A stretch of DNA of 64,000 nucleotides from Gudongella oleilytica (GTDB lineage Bacteria > Bacillota > Clostridia > Tissierellales > Tissierellaceae). The stretch is taken from the NCBI RefSeq assembly GCF_004101785.1, contig NZ_CP035130.1, positions 124,001-188,000 on the forward strand. The letters are read 5' to 3'. Shown here piece by piece: positions 50,294-58,227 of the stretch (position 1 is its first letter; every line of letters starts with the position of its first letter). The position numbers were made by a program, and so were the translations under genes. The notes under the pieces were generated by a model, which searched no databases, had not been told where the DNA came from, and worked only from the letters and a program-made list of their open reading frames with translations.

Positions 50294-51268
50294 ATGATTT
50301 TAGATATTCACGGAGATATTTGGACTGACGTCACTGTTAAAAGCCTTCAGGGCAAGCGGGACATCATCAGGGAGTACCATCTTGAAAGATTCAAAAAAGG
50401 CGGAATGGCAGGCGGCATATTTGTAGTCTGGGCTGATCCCCCACACGATCAACGACCTAAGGAAAGGCTGGCAGAAAGCATACGGGCTATTTCCAAGGAG
50501 TTGTTCGACAGCAGGGATATTGTCAGACTAATGCTTAATTCTTCAGATTTCTATAAGGCGATGGATGAGAAAAAGCTGGCCGTAATGATGGGACTTGAAG
50601 GGCTTAGCTCTCTAGGTGAAGATATTGATGAATTATATACTCTGTATCAGTTCGGATTCAGACACGCAAGCCTTACTTGGAATGAACAAAATGACCTGGC
50701 TACAGGTGTCAAGGGAGATCCTGAAAGAGGACTTACCGAAAAAGGGAAGCAGGCTGTCAAGCTTATTAATGATTTGGGTATGCTCCTTGACCTTTCTCAT
50801 GCAAATGATAAAACTTTTTGGGATATAGTAGATATTACAGACAAGCCAGTCATCGCTACGCACTCAAATTCGAGAAAGCTTTGCAATGTTCCAAGAAACC
50901 TGACTGACGAGCAAATAAAGAAAATCGGGGAAATGAATGGGCTTATAGGCATAAACGCCTACAATGAATTCATTGACTTAGTGCCTGAGAAGCGTACAGC
51001 AGACAATCTGATCAATCACTTGGAGAACATTGCCGGTCTAATAGGCATTGATAAAGTTGCTCTGGGATTTGATTTCTTTGAATATCTGTCAGGTGATACT
51101 ACAGACTCCTTTACAAGCGATACCTACGCCGGGACCATCGGGCTGGAGGATATTTCCAAGGGGAATTCTTTTATCGAGAAGCTTAAGAACAGAGGTTTTA
51201 AAGACGAAGACATAGAAAAAATAACATTTAAAAACTTCCTGAACCTTATGGATTGTGTCATGAAGTAG
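50294..51268 (+). CDS. Membrane dipeptidase family M19 (renal dipeptidase-like)
   Basis: A 324-residue amidohydrolase-fold metalloenzyme: ILDIHGDIWTD (H-x-D metal ligands), AVMMGLEGLSSLGED (Glu ligand), ASLTWNEQNDLATGVKG, LLDLSHANDKTFWDI and VIATHSNSRKLC (His ligands), NLTDEQIKKIGEMNGLIGIN, and ALGFDFFEY. M19 enzymes cleave dipeptides, including some with D-residues. It is encoded 48 bases after the DUF819 transporter gene, and the two form an uptake-and-cleavage unit, probably under the XRE-cupin regulator. Confidence 0.9.
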   Translation: MILDIHGDIWTDVTVKSLQGKRDIIREYHLERFKKGGMAGGIFVVWADPPHDQRPKERLAESIRAISKELFDSRDIVRLMLNSSDFYKAMDEKKLAVMMGLEGLSSLGEDIDELYTLYQFGFRHASLTWNEQNDLATGVKGDPERGLTEKGKQAVKLINDLGMLLDLSHANDKTFWDIVDITDKPVIATHSNSRKLCNVPRNLTDEQIKKIGEMNGLIGINAYNEFIDLVPEKRTADNLINHLENIAGLIGIDKVALGFDFFEYLSGDTTDSFTSDTYAGTIGLEDISKGNSFIEKLKNRGFKDEDIEKITFKNFLNLMDCVMK

Positions 51269-51310
51269 TTTAGAGTAATTAGAACGGACGAGTGAGCATT
51301 TGCAAATTAA

Positions 51311-51353
51311 AAAAGCTGTTCACATACTATATTTTGGTATGTGAACAGCTTTT
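51311..51353. terminator. Bidirectional terminator
   Basis: AAAAGCTGTTCACATAC and GTATGTGAACAGCTTTT form a perfect 17-bp stem with a 9-base loop, between the dipeptidase gene and the convergent MFS gene. Confidence 0.9.
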
Positions 51354-51356
51354 CTA

Positions 51357-52559
51357 TCACTTATTTGACTTTATTCTTCCTACGGTCATTATTACGACTC
51401 CTGAGCCCAATACACACAGGACCGTACTTAGAAGGAGCAATTGGGATGGCCCCCCAGAATCCAGCACCATGCCTCCCCATAGGCTTGCAAATACTGCGCT
51501 TAAGGTCATCATACCTGATATCAGGGACTGTCCCTTAACTGCCTCTCTTCGATCCATCAGCTTATGAACAAGATGGATAGAGGATGCAAGATAGAAGGGG
51601 AAGGATATTAGCTGAAACGCGAATGCAAAATAAATCAATCCAACAGATTTAGCTGTGTATGTAAAAAATATCTTCAGTATGAAAGCTGCCGAGGATATCT
51701 TAAGCATTGTCTGGCAACTGATTTTTTTGTTGATTTTATCGAAGAAGAACAGACCAGGAAGCTCCAGGATCGCCATATAGGAGAAAATTATCCCCATATC
51801 GCTGCTGGTTCCGCCTATGGGCTCGATTATCTGGAACAAATAATTATTTATTATGGCATTTTGAAAAAATACAAGCAGAGTTCCTAAGGAAAAAATGAAA
51901 AGCATCTTATTTCTTTTAACAAAAGCAATCAGTGATATAGGCTCATCCAACTTTAATGCCTTTGCGCTCCCGTGTTCATCCTGTGACAATGCAATACCGC
52001 TCTTATAAAGTCTCTCGGTGGTGTAAAGCGAAAATAACAGCATCACGAGAACTGCGACCCCGACTGAGGGGATCGTGTTTGTCCCGAAGGCGAATACAAG
52101 GTATCCAAGCAGCATGCTTATACCTGAATATGCTATGGAACCTCCGCTTCTTGCAACCCCGTAATTTATTGGATTGCTGAAGCTGCTGTATTGGAAAGCA
52201 ATTGAGTTTATTATTGGGGATAGTGATACCATGAGGCCTCCAAGTACCGCAAAAATTATCGTCAGCATGGCAGACCTTGACTCAAACAGGAAAAGCATTG
52301 CCATGAGCAGCAGAAGTATAAAGGAGAGTATACCTGTTATCTGAGCCAGGGATAGCTTTTTGGATCTGTCTGCTGCATCTCCAAATAGGGGAAGAAGCAG
52401 TACGGATATTATGTTGACCAGAGCCAGTATTGTTCCGATCTCTGTGTTGGAGTAGCCCTTTGGAAGCAGATATACGGATGAAAAGCTTAGCACTACTGCA
52501 AACAGCATACAATAAGCTGCTTGAACTGCCGTATATGATAGATTTAGTCGATTTTTCAT
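51357..52559 (-). CDS. MFS transporter
   Basis: ATG 52559 follows GGTGACC on the minus strand; a start at 52607 would add an unlikely hydrophilic head. The 400-residue protein has about twelve hydrophobic helices, with YCMLFAVVLSFSSVYLLPKG, SNTEIGTILALVNIISVLLL, PLFGDAADRSKKL (the MFS loop 2-3 motif, G-x-x-A-D-R-x-x-x), and FAFQLISFPFYLASSIHLVH. It resembles the LacY/HcaT-like branch with 12 helices. Substrate unknown. Confidence 0.85.
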   Translation of the reverse strand: MKNRLNLSYTAVQAAYCMLFAVVLSFSSVYLLPKGYSNTEIGTILALVNIISVLLLPLFGDAADRSKKLSLAQITGILSFILLLLMAMLFLFESRSAMLTIIFAVLGGLMVSLSPIINSIAFQYSSFSNPINYGVARSGGSIAYSGISMLLGYLVFAFGTNTIPSVGVAVLVMLLFSLYTTERLYKSGIALSQDEHGSAKALKLDEPISLIAFVKRNKMLFIFSLGTLLVFFQNAIINNYLFQIIEPIGGTSSDMGIIFSYMAILELPGLFFFDKINKKISCQTMLKISSAAFILKIFFTYTAKSVGLIYFAFAFQLISFPFYLASSIHLVHKLMDRREAVKGQSLISGMMTLSAVFASLWGGMVLDSGGPSQLLLLSTVLCVLGSGVVIMTVGRIKSNK

Positions 52560-52633
52560 TTTGTGGTCACCATTTTCGTTATATTTAGTACCTATACATT
52601 CTAACACCTAAATTAAGTAACCACAATGGAAAA

Positions 52634-52653
52634 CCAGCTGAAGAATCAGCTGG
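52634..52653 (-). terminator. Terminator between the VWA and MFS genes
   Basis: CCAGCTGA and TCAGCTGG form a perfect 8-bp stem with loop AGAA. On the minus strand it is followed by TTTTCCATT, suiting termination of the VWA gene transcript 9 bases after its stop. Confidence 0.8.
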
Positions 52654-52661
52654 TCCATTAA

Positions 52662-53321
52662 TTACTGCTTTTTCTTTCTGTTTTTATAGTCCTCGTCCAG
52701 CTTCTTTTTCCAGTCCTTGTCCATGGTCCTGTTTTCCCTGATAGTTCTAACAGCTTGATCCATGGCCTGGTAGGTTACTCTGGTGCCCTCAGAATCTGCA
52801 TGGTAATCTGCTGCCCTGTCCTTTGATATTCCAAATTTTGCTGCTGTCTCAATGGCATCGATGTTTGCGCCCAGGAAAAGGAACTCCCATCCATATTTGT
52901 CTCTTTCCTTCTCGATCATGGCCCTGACCTTATCATAGTCGTATTCCCTGCTGGAGTTTTCATAGCCGTCAGTAGTGATAACAAAAAGCACCTTTTCTGC
53001 CCTTTCCTCCTCTGTGGTATTTCTCTGAACCGATGCGATCTTATTTATGGTCCTTCCAACCGCATCGAGAAGTGCTGTGGTGCCCCTAACGTAGTATTCC
53101 CTTTCTGTCAGAGGGGAGATCCCCATAAGGTTGATCCGGTCGTGGAGGAGCTCATATCGGTCGTCAAACAGCACGGTAGTAACCCTGCATTCACCTTCGA
53201 TGGTCTTTTGACTCTTTATCATCGAGTTGAAGCCTCCGATCGTGTCTGATTCAAGTCCACTCATTGAACCGCTTCTGTCTAAAATAAATACCAGCTCTAC
53301 CAATCCTTTTTTCATTTTCAT
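52662..53321 (-). CDS. VWA-domain protein
   Basis: A 219-residue soluble protein. ATG 53321 (or 53315) follows AAGGAG on the minus strand. The metal-ion adhesion site is complete at the N-terminus (ELVFILDRSGSMSGLE, D-x-S-x-S), with GTTALLDAVGRTI and VLFVITTDGYENSSREYDYD as the other loops. The C-terminus is basic (KDWKKKLDEDYKNRKKKQ). Similar stand-alone VWA proteins occur with macrodomain, TerD-type and phosphatase genes in stress operons. The macrodomain gene upstream on the same strand is such a partner; the gap is about 96 bases. Confidence 0.85.
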   Translation of the reverse strand: MKMKKGLVELVFILDRSGSMSGLESDTIGGFNSMIKSQKTIEGECRVTTVLFDDRYELLHDRINLMGISPLTEREYYVRGTTALLDAVGRTINKIASVQRNTTEEERAEKVLFVITTDGYENSSREYDYDKVRAMIEKERDKYGWEFLFLGANIDAIETAAKFGISKDRAADYHADSEGTRVTYQAMDQAVRTIRENRTMDKDWKKKLDEDYKNRKKKQ

Positions 53322-53417
53322 ATTCTCCTTTAGTTTATTCAATTGTCTTCCTACTCTTAGGATATCAACTTTTACAGAGGAGATGGTCGCATGGCAAGCG
53401 ACAAATTATTCTGTTTA

Positions 53418-54410
53418 TCAACCGCCCAACGTGTTCTCATCGAAATAGAAAAGTGTACTGTTGATTTCGTATATGTCGTAAATTCCTTTCTTAATGAAGT
53501 ACTCGACGATCAAGTCAAACCTGCTGCTGGGAGAGAGGGCAAGCCCTGCTCTTCTTAACAGATCAGTAGTCTGGTCCAGGTTTAGCTGCAAGGCTATGCA
53601 AAGCGCAAGAGCCGTGTTTTTGCTGGGCCTGTAGCCGGGATTGTTTTTGATCTTTGAGAAGTGCCTCCTATCAATATTTGCCTTCTTATATACCTCCGGA
53701 TCTATTAAGCCTTTCATATCGATGAGCTTTATTAGCGTCTCCGAAAAGGATGTATCCAGGTTGTTAACAATATCCTCGATCCCGGCTGTGGATTTTTCTA
53801 AAACTGCCTCCGAGGTTTGCCGCAGCTCGAAATCCATCTCAAGATATCTCCCGATTGTGGTTGTCCCTTCTCTTGCTCTTTCGGCATAGCTGTCGGTAAT
53901 ATACGCTCTTACCTCCCTGAACAGTCTGCCACTTAAAGAGAAGGCCTTTTTATCGAATACGACCAGATACACCGTCATATCGCTCTCCATCAGAAATTCT
54001 CCAATGGAGCTAATGGCTGCCTGAAGTGCCTTATCCTTGGGATAGCCGAACGCTCCAGATGAAAGCAGGGGAAAGGCTATGGACTCAAGTCCTTTATCCT
54101 TTGCAAGTTGAAGGCTGTTCCTGTAGCAGGCTTTAAGAACATCCTCCTCGCCATTTGTACCTCCCTGCCACACAGGGCCGACAGTATGGATAACATATTT
54201 GGCCGGAAGATCGAAGCCCTTTGTAATCACAGCTTCTCCAGCTTTGCATCCCTTGTATTTCTTTAATGCAGCCTCCATTTTCTCTTCTCCTGCTGCATCA
54301 AAAATTGCTCCGCAGACTCCTCCGCCTTTTCTAAGCATGGAGTTAGCCGCATTAACTATTGCATCAACATCCATTTTTGTGATGTCATTCCTTACTATTT
54401 CAAGTGGCAT
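53418..54410 (-). CDS. Macrodomain protein with a C-terminal helical, HTH-like region
   Basis: ATG 54410 follows GGAGGAGGG; the frame runs on upstream into a repeat hairpin and is not coding there. Residues 1-150 form a macrodomain of the MacroD/YmdB type: IVRNDITKMDVDAIVNAAN, GGGVCGAIFDAAG, GEAVITKGFDLPAKYVIHTV, and FPLLSSGAFGYPKDKAL (ADP-ribose-binding loops). Such domains bind or hydrolyse ADP-ribose or O-acetyl-ADP-ribose. Residues about 225-325 are helical (DPEVYKKANIDRRHFSKIKN, NTALALCIALQLNLDQTTDL) and resemble the phage-repressor-like fold seen in other proteins of this type. It may sense ADP-ribosylation and regulate. Confidence 0.85.
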   Translation of the reverse strand: MPLEIVRNDITKMDVDAIVNAANSMLRKGGGVCGAIFDAAGEEKMEAALKKYKGCKAGEAVITKGFDLPAKYVIHTVGPVWQGGTNGEEDVLKACYRNSLQLAKDKGLESIAFPLLSSGAFGYPKDKALQAAISSIGEFLMESDMTVYLVVFDKKAFSLSGRLFREVRAYITDSYAERAREGTTTIGRYLEMDFELRQTSEAVLEKSTAGIEDIVNNLDTSFSETLIKLIDMKGLIDPEVYKKANIDRRHFSKIKNNPGYRPSKNTALALCIALQLNLDQTTDLLRRAGLALSPSSRFDLIVEYFIKKGIYDIYEINSTLFYFDENTLGG

Positions 54411-54469
54411 ATATACCCTCCTCCATTGGTTTTGGCAATCATATCCATATGATACCCAAATGGAATAAG

Positions 54470-54530
54470 GGACAACAGGGACGGTTCTTTTTGTCCCGAT
54501 TATGGACAAAAAGAACCGTCCCTGTTGTCC
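54470..54530. repeat. Perfect 27-bp-stem hairpin, REP-like element
   Basis: Arms 54470-54496 and 54504-54530 are exact reverse complements around a 7-base loop (CGATTAT); the left arm begins GGACAACAGGGACGGTTC. It lies in the 374-base gap between the divergent macrodomain and peptide-binding genes, where no terminator is needed, although T's follow. Hairpins built on GGGAC...TTTTTGTCC are dispersed repeats in many Clostridia and are probably spread by a RAYT-type transposase; none is encoded here. Confidence 0.75.
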
Positions 54531-54637
54531 TTTTTTCTAAATCATTTACTGGGTGAAAATGTCAAAATTCAAACATTTGTATCATAGTAACAGGTGTGAC
54601 ATATAATAAACTATTCCAATACTGTATAAACTGATAT

Positions 54638-54665
54638 TTAACAAAATTCAAAATTGTGGTAGAAT
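54638..54665 (+). promoter_or_regulatory. Candidate promoter of the peptide transporter operon
   Basis: TTAACA (54638-54643) and TAGAAT (54660-54665) are 16 bases apart, with a TGTGG just before the -10 box. A transcript from here would carry a leader of about 110 bases before the peptide-binding gene; its GAGGAGG ribosome binding site is at 54772-54778. Confidence 0.4.
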
Positions 54666-54783
54666 TAAGCAAAGCTTTATATCATCGTAGGCTGTGGAAA
54701 CTTGTGGGGAGATTATCTTCTCCAGACTACCTGACGTATAGTTTCTAAAAAAGCTCTAAACATATTATACGAGGAGGAAGAAA

Positions 54784-57111
54784 ATGAAAAAGGTATTAGT
54801 TCTAATGCTGGCAATGGTTATGGCAATATCAATGTTGGCTGGTTGTGCACCAAATGAGCCTGCGGCACCTGTAGAGACACCTGCTGAAACACCGGCGAAC
54901 GACACACCGCTGGTAGTAGGCTATGCGGCATTCAGCCAGAAGTTCAGTCCATTTTTTGCTACAACAGCTTATGACATGGACGCTGTTACCATGACTCAGG
55001 TTTCACTTCTTACTACTGACAGAGTGGGAGGAATCGTGTACAACGCAATCGAGGGCGAAACAGTAAGCTACGAGGGGACAGATCACGAGTACACTGGAAT
55101 TGCAGACATCAAGGTTGACTATGATGAGGCTGCTGACGTAACTACTTACAACATCAAGCTTAAGGAAGGCGTATTGTTCAGCGATGGTCAGGAGATGGAT
55201 GCTGACGACATAATATTCAACTATTATGTGTATTCAGATCCTACTTATACCGGCTCAACCACCTTCTATTCATTCCCGATAATCGGGATGACCAACTACA
55301 GGGAGAACAACTCCAAGGCTGAAGAGCTTGCGGTAACTCCAGAGGAGCTTGCAGCAGCAATGGAGAACCCAACTGACGAAATGAAGGCATTTATGTCCGA
55401 TTTCGTAAGCGGAGTTTTAACTGACGAGCTTGACTGGGTCAAGAGCATTTATGGAGATCCAAACTATAAGACTTACACAGATCAATATCCTGTTGCAAAG
55501 GATCTATTCGCATTCTTCTATGCCAAGGATGCAAACTACGACGCAGCCGCTGTTGCTGACGAAGCACAGGTACTTTCAGACATAATCGCTCAATATGGCG
55601 ACGACTGGAAGACTCTTGGAGCTAACTACGGCGGAAGCGAAGGCTATTTTGCTGGTGACATCGAAGGCGAAGTAGGCAGAATAGTTCTTAAGGAAAAGCT
55701 TGCAGCATCAGATGGTACTGAGGTACCAAATATTGAAGGTATCAAGAAGCTTGGAAAATATGAAGTAGAGGTTAAATCCAAGGGCTTTGACGCATCAGCA
55801 GTTTATACCATCTGCGGGATCCAGGTAGCTCCAATGCATTACTATGGAAGCGAAGATATGTATGATTATGACAACAACAAGTTTGGTTTCACAAGAGGAG
55901 ACCTTTCCGGAATAGAAGCTAAAACTACTCAACCAATGGGAGCCGGTCCTTACAAGTTCATTGAATACAAGGACAAAGTAGTTTATTATGAAGCAAATGA
56001 AAACTACTACAAAGGCGCACCAAAGACCAAGTATGTACAATTGAAGGAAACTACTGACGCTGAAATGATCGCCGGTGTTGGCACAGGCGTAATCGACCTG
56101 GCAAATCCATCAGGATCAAAGGCTAAGTTTGATGAATTGAAGTCATACAACTCAAACGGCGAAGTGGTTGGCGACAAGATCGCAGCTGTTTCAGTTGACA
56201 ACCTGGGCTATGGCTACATCGGAATCAACTCCAAGACTGTCAATGTCGGTGGAGTTCAGGATTCTGAAGCCAGCAAGAACCTGAGAAAAGGCTTTGCAAC
56301 AGTTTTCGCAGTACACAGAGACGTTGCTATCGACAGCTACTATGGCGATGCAGCATCTGTAATCAACTATCCGATATCAAATACATCCTGGGCAGCTCCA
56401 CAAAAATCTGATCCAGGTTACTCAGTTGCATACTCCAAGGATGTAGACGGAAATGACATCTACACTGAGAGCATGGTAGCTGAGGACAAGTATGCAGCAG
56501 CTCTTGAGGCAGCAGTTGGATTCTTCAAGGCGGCAGGCTATACATTCGACGAAGCAACAGGCAAATTCACTGCAGCTCCAGCTGGAGCAGAACTTGAGTA
56601 CGAAATAATCGTTCCTGCTGATGGAATCGGTGATCACCCTGCGTTTGCAATACTTGCTGACACCAAGACATCACTTGAGAAGATAGGCATCACTTTAACT
56701 ATCAATGACCCGGCAGATACCAATGTTCTTTGGGATACTTTGGACGCCAATACACATGAGATGTGGACTGCTGCATGGGGCTCAACTATTGACCCGGATA
56801 TGTATCAGGTATACCACAGCTCAAACGGTAAAGGCCTGGGCGGAACTGACAGCAACAGCTACAACATAGCTGACGCCGAGCTTGACAGATTTATAATCGA
56901 AGCTAGAAAGAGCCCGGATCAAGAGTTCAGAAAAGCAGTTTACAAGCAAGCTCTTGACATAATCCTTGACTGGGGAGTAGAGATCCCGACTTATCAAAGA
57001 CAGAACCTGGTAATCTTCAGCCCAGAAAGAATCAACATGGATACAGTAACACCAGACATAACGACTTACTGGGGATGGATGAACGACCTAGAGCTTCTGG
57101 AAATGAAATAG
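54784..57111 (+). CDS. Peptide ABC transporter substrate-binding lipoprotein (family 5), enlarged
   Basis: A 775-residue lipoprotein with a GAGGAGG site. The signal ends at MAISMLAGC (about 22). Family SBP_bac_5 features are YNIKLKEGVLFSDGQEMDAD, DIIFNYYVYSDPTY, AQPMGAGPYKFIEYKDKVVY-like TTQPMGAGPYKFIE, EANENYYKGAPKTKYVQL and a terminal YKQALDIILDWGVEIPTYQR. It is about 200 residues longer than usual OppA proteins. The extra part (about 175-315) includes VTPEELAAAMENPTDEMKAF and SDIIAQYGDDWKTLGANYGG. It delivers peptides to the permeases encoded next. Confidence 0.9.
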   Translation: MKKVLVLMLAMVMAISMLAGCAPNEPAAPVETPAETPANDTPLVVGYAAFSQKFSPFFATTAYDMDAVTMTQVSLLTTDRVGGIVYNAIEGETVSYEGTDHEYTGIADIKVDYDEAADVTTYNIKLKEGVLFSDGQEMDADDIIFNYYVYSDPTYTGSTTFYSFPIIGMTNYRENNSKAEELAVTPEELAAAMENPTDEMKAFMSDFVSGVLTDELDWVKSIYGDPNYKTYTDQYPVAKDLFAFFYAKDANYDAAAVADEAQVLSDIIAQYGDDWKTLGANYGGSEGYFAGDIEGEVGRIVLKEKLAASDGTEVPNIEGIKKLGKYEVEVKSKGFDASAVYTICGIQVAPMHYYGSEDMYDYDNNKFGFTRGDLSGIEAKTTQPMGAGPYKFIEYKDKVVYYEANENYYKGAPKTKYVQLKETTDAEMIAGVGTGVIDLANPSGSKAKFDELKSYNSNGEVVGDKIAAVSVDNLGYGYIGINSKTVNVGGVQDSEASKNLRKGFATVFAVHRDVAIDSYYGDAASVINYPISNTSWAAPQKSDPGYSVAYSKDVDGNDIYTESMVAEDKYAAALEAAVGFFKAAGYTFDEATGKFTAAPAGAELEYEIIVPADGIGDHPAFAILADTKTSLEKIGITLTINDPADTNVLWDTLDANTHEMWTAAWGSTIDPDMYQVYHSSNGKGLGGTDSNSYNIADAELDRFIIEARKSPDQEFRKAVYKQALDIILDWGVEIPTYQRQNLVIFSPERINMDTVTPDITTYWGWMNDLELLEMK

Positions 57112-57126
57112 CAGTCGATGGTTAAG

Positions 57127-57152
57127 CATGAGCCCACAATTGTGGGCTCATG
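57127..57152. promoter_or_regulatory. 26-bp perfect palindrome between the binding-protein and permease genes
   Basis: The half-site CATGAGCCCACAA is perfectly mirrored. No T-run follows, so it is more likely a processing or stabilising hairpin, or a partial terminator, letting the binding protein be made in excess over the membrane parts, as is common in such operons. Confidence 0.65.
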
Positions 57153-57225
57153 TTGCGCCATCAGGTAATTTATTGGGGTGGCGTATTAACCAGCTAACTA
57201 TTTAACGGAAAACGAGGGATATCAA

Positions 57226-58212
57226 ATGCGTAAATACATATTAAAGAGGCTATTGATATCAGCGGTACTTCTTTTCTTCGTATCGCTGATAATTTATACC
57301 ATAATGAGAAGCATCCCAACATCATACGTTGAGTCCCAGGCAAGGATGCTTTCAATGAGACCAAATTCCAAGCCCTACAGCGAGTGGCTGGCACAGCTGA
57401 ACGCGGCATATGGACTGGATATTGGTATAGTACCTGGGTTCTTTAAGTGGCTTTCAAATGCAGTCAGAGGGAATTTTGGAGATTCCTGGGCCTTTAGCGT
57501 GCCGGTTACTGAAAAGTTTGCATCGGTTATTTGGGATTCATTTATACTTGGTTCAATAGCATTCGTGCTTCAGGTTATAATATCGATCCCGCTGGGGATC
57601 CTTGCAGCAAGAAAGCAGTACAGCAGAACTGATTATGCAGTAACTGTAGTGGCACTTTTGGGGATTTCTCTTCCAACCTTCTTCTTTGCTACCGTCCTTA
57701 AGCTAATCTTTTCGGTATGGCTGGGGTGGTTCGACCTTTATGGCAAGGTGGGAAGAAACTACATGCTTCTGGATTCCTTTGGGCAGTTCATGGACGTGGC
57801 AAGCCATTTTGTCCTTCCCGTCATGACATTGACCATTATTGGAATAGGGAGCCTTATGAGATACACAAGGACCAACATGCTGGAGGTCCTTAATTCAGAC
57901 TTTATTAGAACGGCAAGGGCTAAGGGACTTTCTGAGAAGAGAGTTATCAACTTCCATGCCTTTAGAAACACCTTGATCCCCATAGTGACAATTCTTGGGG
58001 GATCATTGCCGGGGTTATTTGCTGGAGCTCTTATTACAGAGACCTTGTTCCAGATCCCAGGTATCGGTTACACGGGATATCTTGCCATGGTAAGCGGCGA
58101 TATACCCTTCACCATGTTTTACATGGTATTTTTAGCAGTTCTGACGCTGTTGGGTACACTTATTGCAGACATTCTGTATGCAGTGGTTGACCCTAGAGTC
58201 AGAATAGACTGA
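57226..58212 (+). CDS. Peptide ABC transporter permease (OppB/DppB type)
   Basis: A 328-residue protein with six hydrophobic helices. It begins RKYILKRLLISAVLLFFVSL, and has LGSIAFVLQVIISIPLGILA and the EAA-type cytoplasmic loop DFIRTARAKGLSEKRVINFH, followed by AFRNTLIPIVTILGGSLPGL. The ending IADILYAVVDPRVRID is typical. It pairs with the next permease to form the membrane channel. Confidence 0.92.
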   Translation: MRKYILKRLLISAVLLFFVSLIIYTIMRSIPTSYVESQARMLSMRPNSKPYSEWLAQLNAAYGLDIGIVPGFFKWLSNAVRGNFGDSWAFSVPVTEKFASVIWDSFILGSIAFVLQVIISIPLGILAARKQYSRTDYAVTVVALLGISLPTFFFATVLKLIFSVWLGWFDLYGKVGRNYMLLDSFGQFMDVASHFVLPVMTLTIIGIGSLMRYTRTNMLEVLNSDFIRTARAKGLSEKRVINFHAFRNTLIPIVTILGGSLPGLFAGALITETLFQIPGIGYTGYLAMVSGDIPFTMFYMVFLAVLTLLGTLIADILYAVVDPRVRID

Positions 58213-58227
58213 TGGAGGTGATTTTAC

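Noticed and set aside
54411-54509. N-terminal extension of the macrodomain protein
   Set aside because: The extra frame reads through the REP-like hairpin, and a strong ribosome binding site marks ATG 54410.
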